Translations under genes and position numbers: made by a program
Part shown: piece after piece, positions 8,077 to 15,754 of the stretch
Layout: each line of letters opens with the position of its first letter
Numbering within the stretch: the stretch's first letter is position 1
Notes under the pieces: generated by a model
What the model was told of the DNA's origin: nothing
Database searches by the model: none
Seen by the model: the letters and a program-made list of their open reading frames with translations, nothing else
Assembly: GCA_021775275.1 (NCBI GenBank)
Contig: JAJFIE010000291.1
Span: 1 to 18,333 of the forward strand
DNA from: Rhodospirillales bacterium
GTDB lineage: Bacteria; Pseudomonadota; Alphaproteobacteria; Rhodospirillales; Casp-alpha2
Length of the DNA stretch: 18,333 nt
Reading direction: 5' to 3'

Positions 8077-9528
8077 ATGAACGCGACCCCAGTGCCGGAT
8101 TCTGTGGAGGGTCGGCCCCTGTCGTTCGAGTTGCGGCAAACGTTGATTATTGCCGCGCCGCTTGCAGGCGCGTATCTGGCCGAGGTCGGCATGATCACTA
8201 TTGATCATATCATGGTCGGCCGGTTGGGAGCGCTGGAACTGGCGGCGGCGGGATTGCTTGGCGATGCAGCGTTCGAAATTCTTTTGTTCATTACCGCGGT
8301 AGTTTCCATCGTCGGTGTGCTTGTCGCTCATTCCCGGGGGGCAGAGCAGCCCCATGAAATTGGTCACCACGTGGCACAGGGACTTTGGGTTGCTTTTGTT
8401 CTCGGCCTGCCCGCGACGATTCTGTGCTGGTTCCTGGGCGACATCCTCGCGCCGACCGGGCAGGACCCACGGGTGATCGAGGTGGGCCGTGAATACGTCG
8501 AACCGCTATCGTGGAGTATCCTCCCCGGCGTTCTTTTCATTGCGCTCCGCGCCTATGTTTCGGCCATGAGCCGAGCCATACCGGTGCTGGTGATCACACT
8601 GGTAACGGTGGTTGCGAAGATTCCCATTACCTATGTTCTCGTATTTGGCGGCCTTGGCGTTCCGGCGTTGGGTGTTGCCGGGGCAGGGTGGGCCACATCC
8701 ATTGTTGTCTGGGGTATGTTTCTGGCGCTGGCTTGGTATGTCACTGTTGCGCCGGGCCTCAGGGAGCACCGGGTGTTCAGCCATATTCTGGAATTCGACC
8801 TCAGGGAAATGATCGTGATATTCCGTCTGGGTCTCCCCATCGGCGGGATTGCGCTGCTGGAAGGCGGCATGTTCATCGCTGTCGTCATCCTTATGGGTGT
8901 GATCAGCGCCGATGCGCTCGCCGCCAATCAGGTGGTCATGGGGTGGACCAGCATGACGTTTGTTTTCTCGCTGGCGTTGGGCGAAGCCGCCGGGATCAGG
9001 GTCGCCCATGAACTGGGTGCAAAAAGACCCCGGGGCGCCCGCCGCGCAGGTCTGCTGGCGGTCGGTCTGGGCGGGCTGGTGATGAGCTGTATGGCCGTCG
9101 CCTTCATCTTTTTGGCGCGCCCGTTGACCGGAGTCTATCTTGATCTTGATATAGCGCAGAACGACCCAGTGGTGGCGCTGGCCATGTCGTTGTTTATTAT
9201 CGCCGCTGTATTCCAGCTTACAGATGGCCTGCAAGCTATCGCCACCCGCGCTCTCAGGGGGATGCGCGATACCATGATCCCCATGTGGATTGCCGCGGTC
9301 GGGTACTGGGTGTTCGGAATTGGGGGTGGCTGGATGCTGGCGTTCCCCTTGGGCTTCGGACCTGAGGGTTTATGGTGGGGGTTGGCATGGGGGTTGAGTG
9401 TCACCGGCGCTATGCTTTTGTGGCGCTTCAACCGTTTATCAAAGGCGGCGGCAGATGGTGAGAGACCTGATCTACTGGACGCTATCCCTGACCCCATCCT
9501 CGACCCCATCCCCGACGAAGGGATTTGA
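8077..9528 (+). CDS. MATE family efflux transporter
   Basis: An inner-membrane drug/metabolite:cation antiporter of the MATE (NorM-like) family with about twelve hydrophobic helices and roughly 480 residues, the usual family size. The N-terminus matches MATE proteins (RQTLIIAAPLAGAYLAEVGM, then a segment with DHIMVGRLGALELAAAGL). The frame extends to a GTG at 8050 that overlaps the dioxygenase gene; I chose the ATG at 8077, 11 nt after that gene's stop, with GAGTGA as a weak ribosome site. Translational coupling is likely with either start. The C-terminus is an acidic proline-rich tail built from a repeated DPIL/DPIP unit, encoded by a 12-bp tandem repeat shared with the end of gloC on the other strand. 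Substrate is unknown. Confidence 0.93.
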   Translation: MNATPVPDSVEGRPLSFELRQTLIIAAPLAGAYLAEVGMITIDHIMVGRLGALELAAAGLLGDAAFEILLFITAVVSIVGVLVAHSRGAEQPHEIGHHVAQGLWVAFVLGLPATILCWFLGDILAPTGQDPRVIEVGREYVEPLSWSILPGVLFIALRAYVSAMSRAIPVLVITLVTVVAKIPITYVLVFGGLGVPALGVAGAGWATSIVVWGMFLALAWYVTVAPGLREHRVFSHILEFDLREMIVIFRLGLPIGGIALLEGGMFIAVVILMGVISADALAANQVVMGWTSMTFVFSLALGEAAGIRVAHELGAKRPRGARRAGLLAVGLGGLVMSCMAVAFIFLARPLTGVYLDLDIAQNDPVVALAMSLFIIAAVFQLTDGLQAIATRALRGMRDTMIPMWIAAVGYWVFGIGGGWMLAFPLGFGPEGLWWGLAWGLSVTGAMLLWRFNRLSKAAADGERPDLLDAIPDPILDPIPDEGI

Positions 9529-10137
9529 GCGGCGCTCTTCACCGAATGTTGACGCGGGGCCATGGCCGGGAACGAAGGTCACGTCGTCACCCAGTGGCCA
9601 TAACCTTTCGCGGATGGACCTGATCAGGTCGGCATGATTGCCACGGGGGAAATCCGTCCGTCCGATGGAACCCTGAAATAAAACATCACCGACAAACGCG
9701 ACCCGCGCGGCGGGTTCGAAAAAAATCACATGCCCCGGCGTATGGCCCGGACAATGATACACATCCAGCGTCATCTCGCCGACGGTCACCTGATCGCCGT
9801 TTACCAGCCAGCGGTCGGGTTCGAAAGTTTCGGCTTTCGGAAACCCCCATTCGACGGAATCGCTCGGCAAACGATCAATCCAGAAGCGCTCGTCTTCATG
9901 GGGACCTTCAATGGGAACGTCTAACCGTCGTTTCAATTCCGCTGTTCCGGCGGCATGGTCAACGTGACCATGGGTGATAAGGATTTTCTCAATCTCAATC
10001 GCGTGAGTTTTAACTTCAGCCAAAATCACATCCAGATCCCCGCCGGGGTCGATCACGGCGCCCTTCATGGTATTTTCGCACCACATGAGCGAGCAGTTCT
10101 GCTGAAACGGCGTAACGGGAATGATGGCGGCTTTCAT
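9472..10137 (-). CDS. gloC: Metallo-beta-lactamase fold hydrolase, YcbL/GloC-type glyoxalase II
   Basis: A soluble 221-residue zinc hydrolase matching the short YcbL/GloC type of hydroxyacylglutathione hydrolase, which releases lactate from S-lactoylglutathione in methylglyoxal detoxification. Metal ligands are all present: THGHVDH (His56, His58, Asp60, His61), His132 in HCPGHTPGH, Asp151 in GDVLF and His192 in PGHGP. The opening IIPVTPFQQNCSLMWCE and the SIGRTDFPRG segment closely resemble E. coli YcbL as I recall it. The conserved part ends at NPFV (residue 208). The last 13 residues (GDGVEDGVRDSVQ) come from a 12-bp tandem repeat lying inside the end of the convergent MATE gene, giving a 57-nt overlap. 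No clear Shine-Dalgarno site precedes the ATG. A related MBL thioesterase function cannot be excluded. Confidence 0.9.
   Translation of the reverse strand: MKAAIIPVTPFQQNCSLMWCENTMKGAVIDPGGDLDVILAEVKTHAIEIEKILITHGHVDHAAGTAELKRRLDVPIEGPHEDERFWIDRLPSDSVEWGFPKAETFEPDRWLVNGDQVTVGEMTLDVYHCPGHTPGHVIFFEPAARVAFVGDVLFQGSIGRTDFPRGNHADLIRSIRERLWPLGDDVTFVPGHGPASTFGEERRSNPFVGDGVEDGVRDSVQ
9478..9516. repeat. 12-bp tandem repeat shared by two overlapping genes
   Basis: Three units, GACGCTATCCCT (9478-9489), GACCCCATCCTC (9490-9501) and GACCCCATCCCC (9502-9513), are followed by a partial GAC. Because the unit is a multiple of three, it keeps both frames open: on the + strand it encodes DAIP-DPIL-DPIP at the end of the MATE protein, and on the - strand GDGV-EDGV-RDSV at the end of GloC. 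Confidence 0.75.
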
Positions 10138-10354
10138 GGGGTGCTTTGCTCGGATCGTTGTCGTGTGGGATCAATTTTCCGGGGCACTCATATCATGATC
10201 CAATTCTGCCCGCCAGTAACGCCGCGCCGATATTTTTTGGGAACGTCCGGTTCCCCCCGTCAATCATTCGAGCGTGGGGGAGAGGGTGGTAACTTAATCC
10301 GGTGTCTGACAAAGTGGGTGTGAAAAGAGAAGAAACGGAATCGAGCTGCTCGCC

Positions 10355-11593
10355 ATGAATTTATTCTATGTGCTTCTTGTTCTGTTGGTCGTGAGCCGGG
10401 CATTCGGTGAAATAGCCGAGCGCTTTAGCCAGCCAGCGCTTGTTGGCGAACTCATTGCCGGAATCACTTTGGGCGCGGTGGTTGCTGAATATCCGGGTAT
10501 CTTTCCTGATCTGGTGGGGCTTTCCAACAACGATGTCTACGTTTCCATTACCGATCTTGGCATGTTTTTCCTGATGCTGTTCGCGGGTGTGGAAATGCAA
10601 CCGCACAAGGCGTTCAAGCACTCCACCGGCGCATTGGTGGTCGCCATCGGCGGCATGATCATTCCGTTGGGGCTTGGTGTGGCGCTCGGATGGTTCTTCC
10701 TGCCCGACTCGAACCTGCGAACCGCCCAGTGCCTGTTCATCGGCACCGCATTGGCGATTACGGCGGTGCCGGCTACCGTGCGAATCCTGATGGACCTCAA
10801 GCAGTTGGATACGGCCGTCGGGCAGACAATTGTATCCGCTGCAGTGTTCGACGACATACTTAGCCTGTTGCTGCTGGCATGGCTAACCGGCCTGATTGCA
10901 GCTGGTGAACCCCCGGGCATTGTTGAATTTGCGATCTTGTGCGGAAAGATCGCCCTGTTCTTCGGGATCACTGGTGTTGTCGGTCTTTTTCTTTTCCCCT
11001 GGGGTGGGCGGTTCATGCATCACCTCAAGGCCCAAGAACTCGAAATCAGCGCCTTACTGGTTGGCGCCTTCGCCTTTGCTGTCCTGGCTGAAATGCTGGG
11101 CCTGCATTTCATTGTCGGTGCTTTCGTCGCAGGCTTCTATTTTGGCCGGAAAACAATTGATGCGGAGAGTTACGATCAGGTGAGAAACGCGATCTCGGCC
11201 ATGACCTTCGGTTTTTTGGCGCCGATCTTTTTTGCGTCGATTGGTCAGAACCTGAGTCTGAGCGCGCTGGCGGGCGCCCCGATGTTTGTCGGTATTTTGG
11301 TTGTGGTCGCTTTTTTTGGCAAAGTCTTCGGAGCCGGTGGCGCCGCCCGCATCTTCGGTTTTTCCATGAGAGATTCGGCAGCGATCGGTGTTGGTATGAG
11401 CCCGAGAGGGGCGGTGGAACTCGTGATCGCGGGGATTGCGCTGAAGGCCGGTTTATTTGATGTAACGGCGACCGACTCTCCCGTGGTGAACAATCTGTTT
11501 TCGGCGGTGGTGATCATGGCCGTGGTGACAACCGTCGTCAGCCCGGTCATTTTGCAACGATTCTTCTCGCGTGTCCGCCCTTCTCCGGATTGA
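10355..11593 (+). CDS. Cation/proton antiporter, CPA2 (Na+/H+ exchanger) family
   Basis: A 412-residue inner-membrane antiporter of the CPA2 type, exchanging Na+ or K+ for protons. About twelve hydrophobic helices are visible. Family features include QPALVGELIAGITLG (21-40 region), FAGVEM, and the paired acidic residues Asp166-Asp167 in AAVFDDILSLL at the ion-binding site. Lys323 (FFGKVFGAGGA) and GMSPRGAVELV near 348-358 are also typical. The protein ends soon after the last helix, so it lacks the C-terminal TrkA-N/RCK domain of KefB/KefC-type channels. The ATG at 10355 is the only reasonable start, since an in-frame stop lies at 10307-10309. There is no good Shine-Dalgarno site, and a small CGAGC-T-GCTCG palindrome (10342-10352) sits just before the start. 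It converges on the methyltransferase gene. Confidence 0.9.
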   Translation: MNLFYVLLVLLVVSRAFGEIAERFSQPALVGELIAGITLGAVVAEYPGIFPDLVGLSNNDVYVSITDLGMFFLMLFAGVEMQPHKAFKHSTGALVVAIGGMIIPLGLGVALGWFFLPDSNLRTAQCLFIGTALAITAVPATVRILMDLKQLDTAVGQTIVSAAVFDDILSLLLLAWLTGLIAAGEPPGIVEFAILCGKIALFFGITGVVGLFLFPWGGRFMHHLKAQELEISALLVGAFAFAVLAEMLGLHFIVGAFVAGFYFGRKTIDAESYDQVRNAISAMTFGFLAPIFFASIGQNLSLSALAGAPMFVGILVVVAFFGKVFGAGGAARIFGFSMRDSAAIGVGMSPRGAVELVIAGIALKAGLFDVTATDSPVVNNLFSAVVIMAVVTTVVSPVILQRFFSRVRPSPD

Positions 11594-11630
11594 CGGGAGT
11601 TGCAAAATCCAATGTGGCGACACCATGCCT

Positions 11631-13214
11631 CTACGACCATCGCCCATCGTCCGGCGTCATGGCGCCAGCGGGGAGCAGGATGTTGAACTTCTGACGGTAT
11701 GCGGCGTCCAGTTCAGTCGAAATATGGCTTGGGTAGTGGGTCGCCAGGGTTTCCCGCACGGTATTTCGTGCGCGGGTTTCCATGTCCATGCCACCTTCTT
11801 CCTCCCACACAGCGGGGCTGGTACGGTCAGCGAGGGCTGGATAGCGGTATTCACTTTCCATCAGATCCAGGGTCTGGTCGTGACCCAGATAATGACCCGG
11901 ACCATTGACGTTCACATCGGCAATGACGTCCAGAGACAGGGTTTCGTCTGTGACTTCAATACCGCGCACGGTGCGCAGGATATTGCCGAGCATGTCGTTG
12001 TCGATAACAAAGCTTTCCAGGGTGCAACCCATGAGGCTGGCGTGCATGCCTGCTGATTCGTGCACCATACTGGCTCCGGCCAGCCCGGCCAGCGCCGTGG
12101 TGTAGGCTTTCTCGTACCCTGACTGGGCGTCCGGTGCTTTTGAATCCGCCATGCCCGCCGGAACACTGGTGGGAAGGTCATAGAACTTCCCCATCTGGGC
12201 CCCGGCCCCGGCCAACAGGGCCTGCTCGGCGCTGCCACCACTCATGGACCCGGTGCGCAGGTCGGCAACGAACGGCCATGGAGCAAAGGCGACAGGGTGG
12301 CCGGGGGAAATGGCATGAACATAGACCAGACCGGCGAGGGCTTCGGCAATAACCTGCACCAGGGTGCCGGCCAGCGCAGCGGGTGAAGTAGCCCCGGCCT
12401 GTGGCGCGGACGCGATCATCAGCGGCATGCCGGCACGGATGCTGGCTTCCTTGATCTTGCAGCGTTCTTCGGCGAAACGCAGTGGTGGTACGCCGTCACC
12501 CTGCACCGAGTGGCAGCACGGTGTTTCCCGGAACCGGCCTTCGCCGCCCAGCGCCATATCGAACATGCCAACGATGGTTTCAACTGCCTCTGCCGAGCTG
12601 AGGGTGATGCCCCATGGTTTCGATGTTCCCGTGATCAGTGCGTAGGCCGTGTTGACATCCAGGTCCATGGCCGTGGGCATATCGCGGGCGATGAGGGGGC
12701 GGTAGCACCAGTGAATGTGCGGCAGGGTATCGATCAGGCGGGCCGCATCGTAAAGATCCAGCAACGTGGTGTCGCGATAGGATTTGCTCTGGAAATCCCG
12801 GATACTGACGGCGCCACCCGCCGTTCCGAAATGTACCTGGTTGGGTGCGATGTCAAGGTTGCGTTCACCATCGAGAGCGTGAAGGGTCCATTTCCGACAG
12901 GTTGAGCCGAGGGCGTCTTCCACCATGGCGCGAGGGATCAGGATGCGCCCGGCATCGCTTAAACGGGCGCCCTGTTCCACAATAGCCGTTGCGCCATCAG
13001 GCATATCGCCGATTATCCCCATGCCGACGGTTTCCAGGGTATGCAACGCACCTTCGTGAATGCGGAGGACATCCGCTTCCGATAGCGCCTGATAGTGACC
13101 GCCGGTGTAGCCTGTGCGCATGGTGTTGTTATTGTCGGAAGGCATTTCCCGCTGCGCGATACGAGCGGAGCGCCCGCCACTTCGGCGCGATGTTTTTTTG
13201 GTGGAACCGGTCAT
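11631..13214 (-). CDS. MttB superfamily (trimethylamine/betaine) methyltransferase, non-pyrrolysine type
   Basis: A 527-residue protein of the MttB superfamily (COG5598), whose members move a methyl group from a methylated amine to a corrinoid protein. Supporting segments are the N-terminal LSEADVLRIHEGALHTLETVGM, a glycine-rich TIM-barrel core, and the C-terminal HYLGHDQTLDLMESEYRYP typical of the family. No amber codon interrupts the frame, so it is not the pyrrolysine-containing trimethylamine enzyme; studied non-pyrrolysine homologues (MtgB, MtpB, MtcB, MtyB) act on glycine betaine, proline betaine, carnitine or gamma-butyrobetaine. AAGGAAGG at 13224-13231 lies 9 nt before the ATG, inside the end of the upstream demethylase gene, whose stop is only 4 nt away: a clear operon. 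The terminal stop is TAG. No corrinoid protein (MttC-like) gene is in the window. The substrate is unassigned. Confidence 0.88.
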   Translation of the reverse strand: MTGSTKKTSRRSGGRSARIAQREMPSDNNNTMRTGYTGGHYQALSEADVLRIHEGALHTLETVGMGIIGDMPDGATAIVEQGARLSDAGRILIPRAMVEDALGSTCRKWTLHALDGERNLDIAPNQVHFGTAGGAVSIRDFQSKSYRDTTLLDLYDAARLIDTLPHIHWCYRPLIARDMPTAMDLDVNTAYALITGTSKPWGITLSSAEAVETIVGMFDMALGGEGRFRETPCCHSVQGDGVPPLRFAEERCKIKEASIRAGMPLMIASAPQAGATSPAALAGTLVQVIAEALAGLVYVHAISPGHPVAFAPWPFVADLRTGSMSGGSAEQALLAGAGAQMGKFYDLPTSVPAGMADSKAPDAQSGYEKAYTTALAGLAGASMVHESAGMHASLMGCTLESFVIDNDMLGNILRTVRGIEVTDETLSLDVIADVNVNGPGHYLGHDQTLDLMESEYRYPALADRTSPAVWEEEGGMDMETRARNTVRETLATHYPSHISTELDAAYRQKFNILLPAGAMTPDDGRWS

Positions 13215-13218
13215 GGGT

Positions 13219-15171
13219 TCAAACCTTCCTTGCGGCCGTCAGGCCCTCGTAGATTGCTTCCTCGGCGGACCGTGGACTCAGGCAGTCACCGACCAGATGA
13301 ATTTCGACGTCATATGGACGCAGCGACTCTTCCAGTGTGGTCGCTGGCTGGTGTCCCTGCGCCAGGACCAGCGTATCCATGCCCTCACAGACGATAGGTT
13401 CGCCGCTGGCGGTGTGGTGGAAATAGGCGGTGTCGCCGTCGGCGCCGAACAGGCGTGCGTAGGGAATGACTTCAACGCCCAGATTGTGAAGTTTTCCAGC
13501 CCAATGATCGCGTAGATAAATTTGCAGATTTTGTCCGGCATTGGTGCCGTCCACAGCCAGCCGGACACGGCATCCTTCCCGGGCCAGTTTTTCGGCCAGG
13601 CCGACGCCAATCCAATCACAGCGCCAATCGGCGATAACCACGGAACTTCCGGGGTTGGCTTCGCCCCGCAGGACCTGCCAGGCTTCCACCGCGTGGGTAT
13701 CGTCGGTAATCTCTGCATCGGATTTGAAGGGCGTCGCCCCCGTTGCAATAATAATGGCGTCCGGCTTTTCCTTTTCCACCATCGCGGTATCCACGGCAGT
13801 GTTCAGACGGATTTCCACGCCGGACAACTCCATTTCGCGTTTTAGATTGTCCACCAGAACGCCGAATTCGGTCCGGTCCGGCAGTGTTTGCGCTAGCAGG
13901 ACCTGCCCGCCCAGTTGTCCTGATTTTTCGTACAGGGTCACCCGGTGACCCCGCTCCGCTGCGACGGCGGCGGCTTTCATGCCGCCGGGACCGCCACCCG
14001 CCACCATGACAGCGCGTGGCGCAGTGGCCTTTGCATGTGCGCCTAGTGTCAGTTCGCGCCCCGAGATAGGGTGCTGGATGCACGATATGGGAACGCCCTG
14101 ATGATAGTGACCGATACAGGCCTGATTGCAGCCAATACAGGCGCGGATGTCATCAAGCCTACCGCTCTGCGCCTTGTTGGGCATGTCCGGATCGGAAATC
14201 AGGGCGCGGGTCATGCCGCACATATCCGCCTGTCCTTTAACAAGGACCTGTTCGGCCAACTGTGGCTGGTTGATGCGGCCGGCGACAAAGATCGAGCGTG
14301 AGAACACGTCCTTGATGGTGGCGGCGTGGGGCGCCGTGTAGGCATGCTCGAAAGCCATGGGGGGGACAACATGGGCGGAACTTCCCAGCCCGGCCATGGA
14401 CCCCATGGTAACATTCAAATAATCCAGGTCCGCCAGATCATTCATGCGCTGACAGGCATCGAGCACCATCTGGCTGTTCAGGCCGGTCGGTTCGTCCTCA
14501 TGGGCGGAAATGCGGATGCCAATCACACGATCCGGGCCGATGGTCTTGCGCACAGCCGTGACAACTTCCTGAATGAAGCGGAAACGTTTTTCCTCCGATC
14601 CGCCAAACTCATCATTACGGCGATTGACATCGGGGCTCAGAAACTGGGCCAGCAACAGGCCGTGACTGGCGGTCATCTCGATACCATCGAGACCCGCCTC
14701 CATCATGCGCCCGGCTGCATCTGCGTGGGCCTCAATGACTTCCCATACATACTCCGTAGACATGGCCCGGGGCATGGTATGGAACCGGTGATCGGGAACG
14801 GTGGACGGCGCATGGGGCACACTCAGAAGTCCGCCCTGGCCATGGGCGATACGGCCCCCGTGGGCGATCTGGCCGAATACCTTGCCGCCATGTTTGTGCA
14901 CGGCGTCCGCAACCTTCCGGTAACCGGGGATGCATTCATCCCGGCTGGCATCGATATAGGAGGACGTGGTGACCGCATCACCATGCGGGCGGGCGGCTTC
15001 CATGACAATCAAGCCCGCGCCACCGGCGGCTCGGGCTTCATGATACGCCGCCATGTCATCGGTTGGGCACCAGTCCTGTGCCAGTATCGTCTGGTGCGCG
15101 GTGGAAAATATCCGGTTGCGGATTTCAATGCCACGAATGGTATGAGGCGTGAACAAATGCATAAACGACAT
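13219..15171 (-). CDS. TMADH/2,4-dienoyl-CoA reductase-type FMN/4Fe-4S/FAD oxidoreductase, likely amine demethylase
   Basis: A 650-residue multidomain flavoenzyme. Residues about 1-340 form an Old Yellow Enzyme-type TIM barrel for FMN (RNRIFSTAHQT, FGQIAHGGR, LSPDVNRRNDEFGGS). A 4Fe-4S cluster motif follows: Cys345, Cys348, Cys352 and Cys364 (ACIGCNQACIGHY, SCIQHP). From about 386 there is a dinucleotide domain (MVAGGGPGGMKA, then YEKSGQLGGQV). This layout is that of trimethylamine dehydrogenase, 2,4-dienoyl-CoA reductase and N-methylproline demethylase (StcD). The position after the conserved His25 is Gln26, where trimethylamine dehydrogenase has the cysteine that binds FMN covalently, so FMN is probably non-covalent. 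The ATG has AAGGGG at 15178-15183, 6 nt upstream. It is first in an operon with the methyltransferase, which points to demethylation of an N-methylated amine rather than fatty-acid reduction; that is inference. Confidence 0.9.
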   Translation of the reverse strand: MSFMHLFTPHTIRGIEIRNRIFSTAHQTILAQDWCPTDDMAAYHEARAAGGAGLIVMEAARPHGDAVTTSSYIDASRDECIPGYRKVADAVHKHGGKVFGQIAHGGRIAHGQGGLLSVPHAPSTVPDHRFHTMPRAMSTEYVWEVIEAHADAAGRMMEAGLDGIEMTASHGLLLAQFLSPDVNRRNDEFGGSEEKRFRFIQEVVTAVRKTIGPDRVIGIRISAHEDEPTGLNSQMVLDACQRMNDLADLDYLNVTMGSMAGLGSSAHVVPPMAFEHAYTAPHAATIKDVFSRSIFVAGRINQPQLAEQVLVKGQADMCGMTRALISDPDMPNKAQSGRLDDIRACIGCNQACIGHYHQGVPISCIQHPISGRELTLGAHAKATAPRAVMVAGGGPGGMKAAAVAAERGHRVTLYEKSGQLGGQVLLAQTLPDRTEFGVLVDNLKREMELSGVEIRLNTAVDTAMVEKEKPDAIIIATGATPFKSDAEITDDTHAVEAWQVLRGEANPGSSVVIADWRCDWIGVGLAEKLAREGCRVRLAVDGTNAGQNLQIYLRDHWAGKLHNLGVEVIPYARLFGADGDTAYFHHTASGEPIVCEGMDTLVLAQGHQPATTLEESLRPYDVEIHLVGDCLSPRSAEEAIYEGLTAARKV

Positions 15172-15233
15172 GTAATGCCCCTTGGCTTCCCTGAGCGTCG
15201 GCAGACACGGTTTTTTAATCCCTGATGGAAAGT

Positions 15234-15261
15234 TGAGCGCTCATTTTGGTTGCTGCGCAAC
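15234..15261. promoter_or_regulatory. Two palindromes in the divergent promoter region of the demethylase operon
   Basis: TGAGCGCTCA at 15234-15243 is a perfect 10-bp palindrome. GTTGCTGCGCAAC at 15249-15261 is a second dyad (5-bp arms, 3-nt centre). A further TGAGCG half-site occurs at 15192-15197, 42 nt from the first. They lie between the demethylase start (15171) and the divergent gene at 15401, where a shared operator would be expected. A TTGACA hexamer occurs at 15318-15323 on the + strand, but no well-spaced -10 box goes with it. No regulator gene is nearby. Confidence 0.35.
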
Positions 15262-15400
15262 GTCTGAAATGGGACGGGCCAATATTCATGAGGGAACCAA
15301 ACACCCTTGTATCTGACTTGACAGAAATCATGGCGGGAGACCGGCTGTGCTCCTAATCTGCTCATTCTCCCCAATGATCCCGGTAAAGGAGTTACGCTGA

Positions 15401-15754
15401 ATGTCCGAGAAAGATTTCATTGCGCTGTCCAAATCAGTTTCCAGAGGAGCGATCACTTTACGCAAAGCGCATCCTGAACTGATGGCGGCGTTCGGCAGCC
15501 TTGGCAAGGCCGCCTATCCTGATGGCGTACTGGACAAAAAGACGAAAGAGCTGATTGCCCTGGCGATCGGAATAGCCCTTCACTGTGAGGGATGCATCGC
15601 CAACCATGCCAAGTCATGTCTGGACAAGGGCATAACCCGCGAAGAGGTTGTTGAGGCAATTGGCGTCGCCGTCCATATGGGGGGCGGGCCATCGATGGTC
15701 TGCGGGGCTGAGGCGTTGGAAGCCTACGACCAGCATGTTGCCGCGCAGAAGTAA
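15401..15754 (+). CDS. Carboxymuconolactone decarboxylase (CMD)/AhpD-like family protein
   Basis: A 117-residue all-helical small protein of the CMD/AhpD-like superfamily. The redox-type motif CxxCxxxH is present as HCEGCIANHAK (Cys62, Cys65, His69), preceded by the typical DKKTKELIALAIGIAL and followed by EEVVEAIGVAVHMGGGPSM. Such proteins act as thiol-disulfide or alkylhydroperoxidase-like enzymes, often as trimers; the CxxC argues for a redox role rather than true decarboxylation of carboxymuconolactone. AAAGGAG at 15385-15391 fixes the start. The gene is divergent from the amine demethylase operon and may share its control region, which could fit protection from peroxide or reactive by-products, but this is speculation. 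It converges on the lipoprotein gene with a 10-nt gap. Confidence 0.93.
   Translation: MSEKDFIALSKSVSRGAITLRKAHPELMAAFGSLGKAAYPDGVLDKKTKELIALAIGIALHCEGCIANHAKSCLDKGITREEVVEAIGVAVHMGGGPSMVCGAEALEAYDQHVAAQK

Noticed and set aside
8506..9234. A 242-codon open frame opposite the MATE gene
   Set aside because: The composition (His, Gln, Arg, Asp) is typical of an antisense shadow of a membrane protein; there is no start context or family motif.
10138..10354. Possible RNA gene or terminator in the gap between gloC and the antiporter (C-run at 10254-10259 and G-run at 10275-10279)
   Set aside because: The C and G runs pair only as a short stem with a long unpaired loop; no cloverleaf, T-tract or conserved RNA feature could be supported. 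I see nothing firm in this gap apart from the small palindrome at 10342-10352.
11631..11633. The TAG at the end of the MttB-type gene as a possible pyrrolysine codon
   Set aside because: The frame is already full length (527 residues) before this TAG, while pyrrolysine in true MttB is internal. Read-through would add only 28 residues overlapping the antiporter gene, and no pyl genes are seen.
14326..15225. A 299-codon open frame on the + strand, antisense to the demethylase gene
   Set aside because: It lies wholly opposite a clearly conserved FMN-domain coding region; the translation has no recognisable motif and looks like a GC-rich shadow frame.
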